From positions 1-20,250 of the forward strand of contig JBHHZJ010000069.1 of assembly GCA_046758005.1 (NCBI GenBank): DNA of 20,250 bases, given 5' to 3'. Positions 15,547 through 20,250 of the stretch are shown one piece after another. The position numbers were made by a program, and so were the translations under genes. The notes under the pieces are model-generated. The model was not told the origin of the DNA. It saw nothing but the letters and a program-made list of their open reading frames with translations, and made no database searches. How positions within the stretch are numbered: the stretch's first letter is position 1; the number at the start of each line of letters is the position of its first letter. Source of the DNA: JBHHZJ01 sp046758005. GTDB taxonomy: Bacteria; Pseudomonadota; Alphaproteobacteria; Kiloniellales; J153.

Positions 15547-17273
15547 CGGGCGGCCCGATTGGCCGGCGGGATGACGAAGATCTGGCCCGGATAAATGAGA
15601 TCCGGGTCGCGAATCTGGCCCTGGTTGGCCTCGTAGATGACCGTATAGCGCAGCCCCTTGCCGTAGACCCGGCGCGCGATGCGCCACAGGCTGTTGCCCG
15701 GCTGAACGATGACCGCGGTCTCGTCCGGAAGGGCGGCGACCAACACCGCGCGCGAGAACGGCGTCTCCACGCGCGCCGTCACCTTGCCGCTTTCGTCGAC
15801 CTGGTCGACGCGCAAGCGATGGACGCCCGGCGACACCGGCCTGTCGAGCTTCACCTGCCAGCGTCCGCCGACCCCCACCACCGTCTGGCCGATCGGCTTG
15901 CCGTCCAGGTAGACGACAAGGCGCACGCCGGGCGCGGCGCGCCCGCCGATCACCGCCAAGCCCCGGGCGTCGTAGTCGACCGTCTCCAGGAGCAGCGCGC
16001 CCTCGTCCAGGCCTTCGCGCAACGGTTCCGGCTGTTGCAGGATCCGGATCGGGCCCTGGCCGGCGCGCGGCATCAGCACGGCGAACGGCTGCTCCGGCTC
16101 CGCCGGCCTCGGGATCTGGGATTCCGCCTCGCCAGCGGAACCGAGCCGCGCGAGGCGCGCGCTCTGCACCGCCGGGGCGGCCTCGGGCGACACGCTCTCG
16201 CGCGCGGCGGCCGCGGTTGAGGGGCTCGGTTCGGCGGGCGCCTGCGGGGCGGCCTCCTGCCCCTGATCGCTCACCCCGTCGGCGGCGGCGACCTGGGGCC
16301 GCGGCAACGGCACGGAGACGACCACGACGTTCTCCGACAGCAGGGATTCGCCCGAGGCGGCCCGCGCCTCGAGGCTCAGTTCGTGGCTCCCGGGCCCAAG
16401 CGGAACATCGAGCACGAGGACCCATTGCCCTTGCACATTTGCGGTCACTTGGCCGAGGTGGCGCCCGCCGTCCAGAACGGTGACGATGCTTCCGGGCGGG
16501 GCGCGCCCCGCGATCACCGCCTCGCCGCTGCGCTCGACCCGGACGACGTCGAAGCTGGGCAGGATCCCGGGACGCGCCAGCGGCCGATCGGCCGGCTTCC
16601 GTCTCGGCCGGACCGCCGTCGCCTCGGCCGCCGGCGGTTCGCTCCGCGCGGTCGCGGCGGGCGTTTCGCGCACCGGAGGCACGGCGGCTGTTTGGCCCGT
16701 AGAGGGCGTGGTCGCGATCGCCGGCTCGCGCGGCTCCAGTCTTGGCCGGACCGTCGGCGCCTCGGACGTCGGCGTCTCGGTCGCCGGCGGTTCGCTCTGC
16801 GCAGTCGCGGCCGGGGTTTCGCGCACAGGGGTTTCGCGCACCGGGGGCACGGCGGCTGTTTCGCCCGTCGAAGGCGCGGTCGCGATTGTGGGCTCGGGCG
16901 GCTCCCGTCTCGGCCGGGCCGTCGGCGCCTCGGTCGTCGGCGGTTCGCTCTGCGTGGTCGCGGCGGGGGGTTCGCGCGCCGGGGACGCGGTCGCTGTTTC
17001 GCCCGTCGAAGGCGCGGTCGCGATCGTCGGCTGTGCGGGCGCCGCCTGCGCGCGCGGCGGCGGCGCGGCGCGGGAATCGGAGCGGGGAGCCTGGGCCGGG
17101 GTCTCGGGCGCCTTTTGCGCAGGAACTTGCGGCGTCGGCCGTTCCGGCGCGGCGCCCGGGGCCACCTCCGCGGTGACCGGAGCCGGAGGTTCCTTGTCGC
17201 TCAGCAGGAGATAGCCCAGGACGGCGAGCCCGACGACGACGACGAGGCCGACGATGATCCTGGCGCGGTTCAA
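15543..17273 (-). CDS. Membrane-anchored LysM protein with two Ig-like modules
   Basis: The 576-residue protein starts at TTG 17273, with GAGGAA six bases upstream and no ATG nearby. Residues 5-26 (ARIIVGLVVVVGLAVLGYLL) anchor it in the inner membrane. A long Pro/Ala/Thr/Glu-rich segment (about 30-235) includes three repeats. Two Ig-like modules follow: about 238-320 (GRAPPGSIVTVLDGG) and about 428-508 (GGRAAPGVRLVVYLDGKPIG), each with a Gly/Pro turn, D(G) and a GxWxVxLDxPLxPGxHxLxxx-type strand. The C-terminal LysM domain (about 519-568) has NSLWRIARRVYGKGLRYTVI and PDLIYPGQIFVIP. It probably binds peptidoglycan from the periplasm. This arrangement is common among alphaproteobacterial LysM proteins; no catalytic domain is present. 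Confidence 0.92.
   Translation of the reverse strand: MNRARIIVGLVVVVGLAVLGYLLLSDKEPPAPVTAEVAPGAAPERPTPQVPAQKAPETPAQAPRSDSRAAPPPRAQAAPAQPTIATAPSTGETATASPAREPPAATTQSEPPTTEAPTARPRREPPEPTIATAPSTGETAAVPPVRETPVRETPAATAQSEPPATETPTSEAPTVRPRLEPREPAIATTPSTGQTAAVPPVRETPAATARSEPPAAEATAVRPRRKPADRPLARPGILPSFDVVRVERSGEAVIAGRAPPGSIVTVLDGGRHLGQVTANVQGQWVLVLDVPLGPGSHELSLEARAASGESLLSENVVVVSVPLPRPQVAAADGVSDQGQEAAPQAPAEPSPSTAAAARESVSPEAAPAVQSARLARLGSAGEAESQIPRPAEPEQPFAVLMPRAGQGPIRILQQPEPLREGLDEGALLLETVDYDARGLAVIGGRAAPGVRLVVYLDGKPIGQTVVGVGGRWQVKLDRPVSPGVHRLRVDQVDESGKVTARVETPFSRAVLVAALPDETAVIVQPGNSLWRIARRVYGKGLRYTVIYEANQGQIRDPDLIYPGQIFVIPPANRAAR
16587..17030 (-). repeat. Three tandem imperfect repeats in the Pro-rich linker of the LysM protein
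   Basis: Units run 17030-16893 (46 codons), 16892-16725 (56 codons) and 16724-16587 (46 codons). Each opens with P(T/A)IAT(A/T)PSTG(E/Q)T, continues with RE(T/P)PA and SEPP, and closes with RPR. The middle unit is longer because it doubles VRETP and adds a TETPTSEAPT-like piece. Unit differences suggest slow expansion of a tandem repeat and not a recent duplication. Confidence 0.8.
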
Positions 17274-17595
17274 GTTCGATTCCTCGCGTTGACCGCCGAT
17301 AGCCTAGTATGCGCGCCAGTGCGGCGCAATCGTGCCCGGCCGCGCCGCTCAATACCCACCATAACAGGAGGACGACACATGGGACCGCCTCGAAGGTTCT
17401 CTCGTCTCGGCGCGTGGCGCGCCGTGATGCCGGGCCGTCGCCCGGGGCGCCACCGGGGCCGCGCGACGACGCCCGAAGGGGCTGCAAGGCCGCGCGCGGG
17501 GTCGCTTTTCGTGCTCGCCGGCGGGCGCCGGCACCGCTTCCGCCCCGGGGCGGGAAAAGACGATCATACGTATCAACTTCCCATGACGGCTGGTA
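17274..17595. other. 322-base spacer between LysM and diheme cytochrome genes
   Basis: Apart from a doubtful small ORF at 17379 I see no gene, tRNA or clear terminator. The block is GC-rich with scattered GGCGCC-type short dyads. The upstream side (17274-17378) must hold the LysM promoter, but no well-spaced -35/-10 pair stands out; TACTAG or CATACT on the minus strand near 17306-17312 is a possible -10. Confidence 0.5.
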
Positions 17596-17663
17596 CTAGG
17601 GCCCCGGAATCGGCGGTAGGGCAAGCAGATACGCGGCGATTGCGGCGCGGTCGGCATCCGTGA
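17379..17663 (+). CDS. Doubtful small ORF with a strong Shine-Dalgarno
   Basis: ATG 17379 is preceded by AACAGGAGG, one of the strongest ribosome-binding sites of the window, at a good 7-base spacing. The 94-residue product is very Arg/Gly/Pro-rich (RRPGRHRGRATTPEG), with one hydrophobic patch GSLFVLAGG near residues 42-50, and has no family I recognise. Codon third positions are GC-rich, but so are those of another frame over the same DNA. Its last 68 bases overlap the 3' end of the diheme cytochrome gene on the other strand. It could be a real short gene, a degraded gene, or chance. Confidence 0.25.
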   Translation: MGPPRRFSRLGAWRAVMPGRRPGRHRGRATTPEGAARPRAGSLFVLAGGRRHRFRPGAGKDDHTYQLPMTAGTRAPESAVGQADTRRLRRGRHP

Positions 17664-18510
17664 GATGGCTGGTGCTCTCCTCGATTACCTCGGTCATGGC
17701 CCCGCCCGCCACGTCGCCGTCCGGCCGGAATCCCGTCTCCAGGAAATATGTTATATCCGATTCGCGCCAGTCGCCGATCCCGTCGCGTGGATGCGGGGTG
17801 ATGTTGGGCACCTTCTTGCCGTCCGGGCCGGAGGGATTGCCGGCCAGGCGGCGGTCCTCGTCGACCGCGCCGAGGGCGTTTCGAGGGGTGTGGCACTCGC
17901 CGCAATGGCCCAGGGTTTCGACCAGGTAGGCGCCGCGGTTCCACCGCTCGCTCCGGGCCGGGTCGATCGTGCGCCGGCCGGCCTCGAAAAACAGGATCTT
18001 CCAGATCCCGAGCAGGAACCTGAAGCGGAACGGAAAATTCACCTCGTGCGGGGTGTCGGCCCGGGTCGCGGGCGGCTGGGCGAAGAGATAGGCCTTGAGG
18101 TCCAAGACGTCCGGCTCGGTCATGCCGGTGTAGGAGGTATAGGGAAATACCGGATAGTAGTGACGCCCGTCCGGCGCCACGCCGTGGCGGATCGCGCGCA
18201 GGAAGTGCTCGTCCGACCAGCGGCCGATGCCGTGCACCGGGTCGGGCGTGATGTTCGGGGCGTAGAAGGTGCCGAACGGTGTCTTGAGCGCCCGCCCGCC
18301 GGCGAGCGGCGCGCCCTTGTTCTTCACGTCCGTGTGGCAGGCGTAGCACCCCGCGGCGCGGAACACGTACGCGCCGCGGGACACCGCTTCGGAGTCGGCC
18401 TTCGCCGGCGCGAAGGCGGCGGTCATCGCCACGCCCGGCAGAACGAAGGCGGCTGCCGCCGCCGTCCATGCCAAGCCGCGTTCGCGCCGTGGACGGGCAG
18501 GTCGAGCCAC
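17596..18510 (-). CDS. Diheme c-type cytochrome
   Basis: The 304-residue protein holds two cytochrome c domains. Heme sites are CYACH (C55, C58, H59) and CGECH (C203, C206, H207); Met130 (YTGMTEP) and Met272 (GAMTEV) are likely sixth ligands. Each domain has the NITP sequence (86-89 and 236-239) typical of the diheme cytochrome subunits of dehydrogenases and of related small diheme proteins. Residues 1-38 form a signal peptide with a basic start and an Ala-rich core, likely ending APAKA. I use GTG 18510; a TTG inside the signal region is another option, and neither has a good ribosome-binding site. It follows the cytochrome c' gene by 15 bases, so co-transcription is likely. Periplasmic electron transfer is expected; the donor is not identified. 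Confidence 0.9.
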   Translation of the reverse strand: MARPARPRRERGLAWTAAAAAFVLPGVAMTAAFAPAKADSEAVSRGAYVFRAAGCYACHTDVKNKGAPLAGGRALKTPFGTFYAPNITPDPVHGIGRWSDEHFLRAIRHGVAPDGRHYYPVFPYTSYTGMTEPDVLDLKAYLFAQPPATRADTPHEVNFPFRFRFLLGIWKILFFEAGRRTIDPARSERWNRGAYLVETLGHCGECHTPRNALGAVDEDRRLAGNPSGPDGKKVPNITPHPRDGIGDWRESDITYFLETGFRPDGDVAGGAMTEVIEESTSHLTDADRAAIAAYLLALPPIPGP

Positions 18511-18525
18511 TGCTGCGGTCGAGGG

Positions 18526-18990
18526 CTACTTCTTATCCTCCGCCCGGAACGGCTTGTGGCAGCCGCCGCAGGCCTTGCCGACGTTCTTCAGCTGCGCGCC
18601 GATGGCCCGCACGTCGCCGCCCTGCGCGACCTCGACCAGCTTGGCGCTTTCGGTCTGCAGTTTCTTGAACGCTGCCTCGAACTTGGCCCGGTCGTTCCAG
18701 ATTTCGGGCAGCGCGCGGGTGCTGGGATAGGCGCCGCGATCGGTTCCCTTCGGGAAGATGTCCGGGATCAGCTTGCTCATCTCATGGATGCCCCGAGCAT
18801 GGGCCGCCACGTGCGAGGAGAAGCTGACATCGCCCTTGACCACGCCGACGATGGCGCCCGTGTGGCCGCCGATCGCCTTCATGACCGACTGGCGGTACTT
18901 GATGACGTTCTCCGGCTCGTCGACGGCGAGCGCCTGCGCCGCGAAGGCGCAAGTCAACCCGATCGCGAGGGCAAACGACGTTTTCTTCAT
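18526..18990 (-). CDS. Cytochrome c'/c-556 family protein
   Basis: The 154-residue protein is a four-helix-bundle class II cytochrome with the heme site at the C-terminal end: CGGCH (C141, C144, H145), followed by KPFRAEDKK. The start ATG 18988-18990 is chosen because it begins a clean signal peptide (MKKTSFALAIGLTCAFAAQALA, cut after Ala22) and has GAAGGAGG upstream; a longer frame to 19107 lacks both. Helix 1 reads VIKYRQSVMKAIGGHTGAI; Met37 could be a sixth heme ligand as in cytochrome c-556, while cytochrome c' proper is five-coordinate and binds NO. Which of the two applies cannot be settled by eye. It probably heads a two-gene unit with the diheme cytochrome. Confidence 0.94.
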   Translation of the reverse strand: MKKTSFALAIGLTCAFAAQALAVDEPENVIKYRQSVMKAIGGHTGAIVGVVKGDVSFSSHVAAHARGIHEMSKLIPDIFPKGTDRGAYPSTRALPEIWNDRAKFEAAFKKLQTESAKLVEVAQGGDVRAIGAQLKNVGKACGGCHKPFRAEDKK

Positions 18991-19079
18991 GGCCTCCTTC
19001 TCCCCGTGCTGAATTTCGTCGATTTTCCGGCACGCCACGCGACGGACCGGAGCGATTGCGCCGGGCAATCGGACCCGGT

Positions 19080-19104
19080 CGCGCCATCCGTAACGCGCCA
19101 TCCG
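19080..19104. repeat. 11-base direct repeat upstream of the cytochrome c' gene
   Basis: CGCGCCATCCG occurs at 19080-19090 and again at 19094-19104, 14 bases apart start to start. It lies 90-115 bases upstream of the cytochrome c' start, in the spacer it shares with the divergent LOG gene. It could be a paired regulator site, but no known consensus was recognised. Confidence 0.35.
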
Positions 19105-19125
19105 CAAACGGTAGCGGCGGTTGTA

Positions 19126-19155
19126 TTGGCCGTCCAGACCGCCGCGGGCTAAGGT
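19126..19155 (+). promoter_or_regulatory. Possible promoter of the LOG-family gene
   Basis: TTGGCC (19126-19131), 18 bases and TAAGGT (19150-19155) form a weak sigma-70-like pair about 60 bases upstream of ATG 19216. A palindrome, TCGGGC-CA-GCCCGA (19171-19184), sits just downstream, where a regulator could act. Confidence 0.3.
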
Positions 19156-19215
19156 ATCGCGAATTCTTGCTCGGGCCAGCCCGAATTACGCCAGCGTGAA
19201 GGACGAAAGGTGCGC

Positions 19216-19800
19216 ATGTCCCGGGTCGAAGCGCTTTGCGTCTATTGCGGTTCCTCCAACGATGTCGATTTGCGGCATCTCGCGGCGGCGGCCGACCTGG
19301 GCCGCGGCGCGGCGCGGCGCGGCATCCGGATCGTGTTCGGCGGCGGCCACGTCGGCCTGATGGGCGCGCTCGCCGATGGCGCGCTGGCCGCGGGCGGCCA
19401 AGTGGTCGGCGTCATGCCCGAGCACCTGCAGGCCCGCGAGGTGGCGCACCAGCGGCTCAGCGACCTCATCGTCGTCGACTCGATGCACACCCGAAAGCGG
19501 CGCATGTTCGAGCTGTCCGATGCATTCTGCATCCTGCCCGGCGGGCTCGGCACCCTGGACGAGACCTTCGAGATCGTCACCTGGAAGCAGCTCGACCTGC
19601 ACGACAAGCCGGTCGTGCTGGTCAACCTGGACGGCTTCTGGAACCCGTTGCTGAGCCTGTTCGATCATCAGCTCGAGGCCGGCTATATCCGGCCCCGGCA
19701 CACCCGGCTGTTGCGCGTGGTCGAGCGGATCGAGTCGGTGTTCGACGCCCTGGCCGGCGCGCCCGAGCCGGTGCTCCCGGCGCGCGGGGCGCGCCTGTAA
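19216..19800 (+). CDS. LOG-family (TIGR00730) nucleotide phosphoribohydrolase
   Basis: The 194-residue protein has the LOG signature PGGLGTLDE (108-116) and an upstream GGGHVGLMGALADGAL (42-57), plus the basic RKRRM just before the catalytic region. Homologues split nucleoside monophosphates (cytokinin riboside monophosphate in plants and some bacteria, AMP in others) into base and ribose-5-phosphate through a Rossmann-like fold. The bacterial substrate cannot be told from sequence. I use ATG 19216, five bases after GAAAGG; a GTG at 19210 would add two residues. It is cytoplasmic, with no signal peptide. It points the same way as icd 126 bases downstream, but icd has its own candidate promoter. 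Confidence 0.92.
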   Translation: MSRVEALCVYCGSSNDVDLRHLAAAADLGRGAARRGIRIVFGGGHVGLMGALADGALAAGGQVVGVMPEHLQAREVAHQRLSDLIVVDSMHTRKRRMFELSDAFCILPGGLGTLDETFEIVTWKQLDLHDKPVVLVNLDGFWNPLLSLFDHQLEAGYIRPRHTRLLRVVERIESVFDALAGAPEPVLPARGARL

Positions 19801-19851
19801 TACAAGCCCCAGTTGATGTATGACCGCGCGCCGGGGCGCCGACGCGGTTTC

Positions 19852-19879
19852 TTGCGCCCGAGCCAAAGCCTGCTATGTT
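19852..19879 (+). promoter_or_regulatory. Candidate promoter of icd
   Basis: TTGCGC (19852-19857), a 16-base spacer and TATGTT (19874-19879) form a reasonable sigma-70-like pair, placing transcription start near 19886 and leaving a leader of about 40 bases before ATG 19927, with GGAGG at the expected distance. Confidence 0.5.
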
Positions 19880-19926
19880 CCGCGCGCGCCGGGGGGCGCG
19901 CCATCCGTGCGAGGCTGGAGGACGCC

Positions 19927-20250
19927 ATGGCCAAGATCAAGGTCAGGAACCCCGTGGTCGAACTCGACGGCGACGAGATGACCCGGATCATCTGGGCGAT
20001 GATCAAGGACAAGTTGATCCTGCCTTACCTCGATATCGACCTGCGGTCCTACGACCTGTCGATCCAGAACCGCGACGCCACCGAGGACCGAGTCACGGTC
20101 GAGGCGGCCAACGCGATCAAGGCCCACGGCGTGGGCGTCAAGTGCGCCACCATCACGCCCGACGAGGCCCGGGTCCGGGAATTCAACCTGAAGCGGATGT
20201 GGCGCTCGCCCAACGGCACGATCCGCAACATCCTGGGCGGCACCGTGTTC
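19927..20250 (+). CDS. icd: NADP-dependent isocitrate dehydrogenase, 3' end beyond window
   Basis: The first 108 residues of a protein normally about 405 long are visible; no stop occurs before the window ends. The enzyme oxidatively decarboxylates isocitrate to 2-oxoglutarate in the TCA cycle. The sequence is of the homodimeric type shared with eukaryotic IDH1/IDH2: NPVVELDGDEMTRIIW (8-23), KCATITPDEARV (72-83) and SPNGTIRN (94-101). Lys72, Thr77, Ser94 and Arg100 fall at the same numbers as the cofactor- and substrate-binding residues of human IDH1. ATG 19927 is preceded by GGAGG at a 5-base spacing. It is unlike the E. coli-type Icd, and this type is usual in alphaproteobacteria. Confidence 0.96.
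   Translation, partial: MAKIKVRNPVVELDGDEMTRIIWAMIKDKLILPYLDIDLRSYDLSIQNRDATEDRVTVEAANAIKAHGVGVKCATITPDEARVREFNLKRMWRSPNGTIRNILGGTVF

Noticed and set aside
16587..17030. Possible CRISPR-like array from the regular repeats
   Set aside because: Units are 138-168 bases, in frame, and vary throughout; there are no short identical repeats with unique spacers.
17289..17310. Plus-strand promoter TTGACC with TAGTAT before the small ORF
   Set aside because: The spacer is only 10 bases, too short for a sigma-70 promoter.
15370..17487. 705-codon minus-strand frame over the LysM gene
   Set aside because: It is an alternative frame of the same DNA. The LysM, Ig-like and membrane segments are all in the frame from 17273.

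Overview
This is a GC-rich, gene-dense Gram-negative chromosomal segment. It carries an RND efflux operon, c-type cytochromes with signal peptides, a phosphatidylethanolamine pathway and a flagellar-rod-like protein. The homodimeric, eukaryote-like isocitrate dehydrogenase, the cytochrome c', the short pyruvoyl phosphatidylserine decarboxylase and the REP-type palindromes suggest an alphaproteobacterium, perhaps of the Rhodospirillales group. That placement is inference. There are no rRNA, tRNA, CRISPR, transposase or phage genes. Non-ATG starts are common: TTG for otsA, psd and the LysM gene; GTG for the RND permease, the unknown 171-residue protein and probably the diheme cytochrome.

Layout. 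1-1188 (+): 3' part of a secreted, Cys-containing, beta-rich protein, followed by a strong intrinsic terminator. 1373-2080 (+): exported pentapeptide-repeat protein. 2127-2233: dyad-rich convergent spacer with a REP-like pair. 2328-6474 (-): tightly packed operon GH15 glycosidase - otsA - glk, a compact trehalose/glucose module with no otsB in the window. 6630-7028 (-): orphan FlgC-like protein. 7261-12187 (+): PadR-family regulator, membrane-fusion protein and RND permease, the last two translationally coupled. 12214-13278 (-): REC protein with a C-terminal Hpt-like histidine motif. 13381-14856 (-): psd-pssA, the two-step phosphatidylethanolamine branch. 15031-15546 (+): unrecognised 171-residue protein divergent from psd, whose stop codon overlaps that of the convergent LysM protein (15543-17273, -). 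17274-17595: spacer with one doubtful small ORF that has a very good Shine-Dalgarno. 17596-18990 (-): cytochrome c' followed by a diheme cytochrome c. 19216-19800 (+): LOG-family protein. 19927-20250 (+): 5' third or less of NADP-isocitrate dehydrogenase, cut by the window end.

How the genes work together. The GH15 enzyme (probable trehalase or glucoamylase) would release glucose, Glk would phosphorylate it, and OtsA would use glucose-6-phosphate to make trehalose-6-phosphate. Psd and PssA catalyse consecutive steps. PadR probably represses the efflux operon downstream. The two cytochromes are probably co-transcribed periplasmic electron carriers.

No clearly new biological system stands out. 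The best leads are the REC-Hpt-like protein, the RND permease with an altered proton-relay signature, the otsB-less trehalose operon with a palindrome over its -10 element, the orphan FlgC-like protein, and the unknown 171-residue protein.
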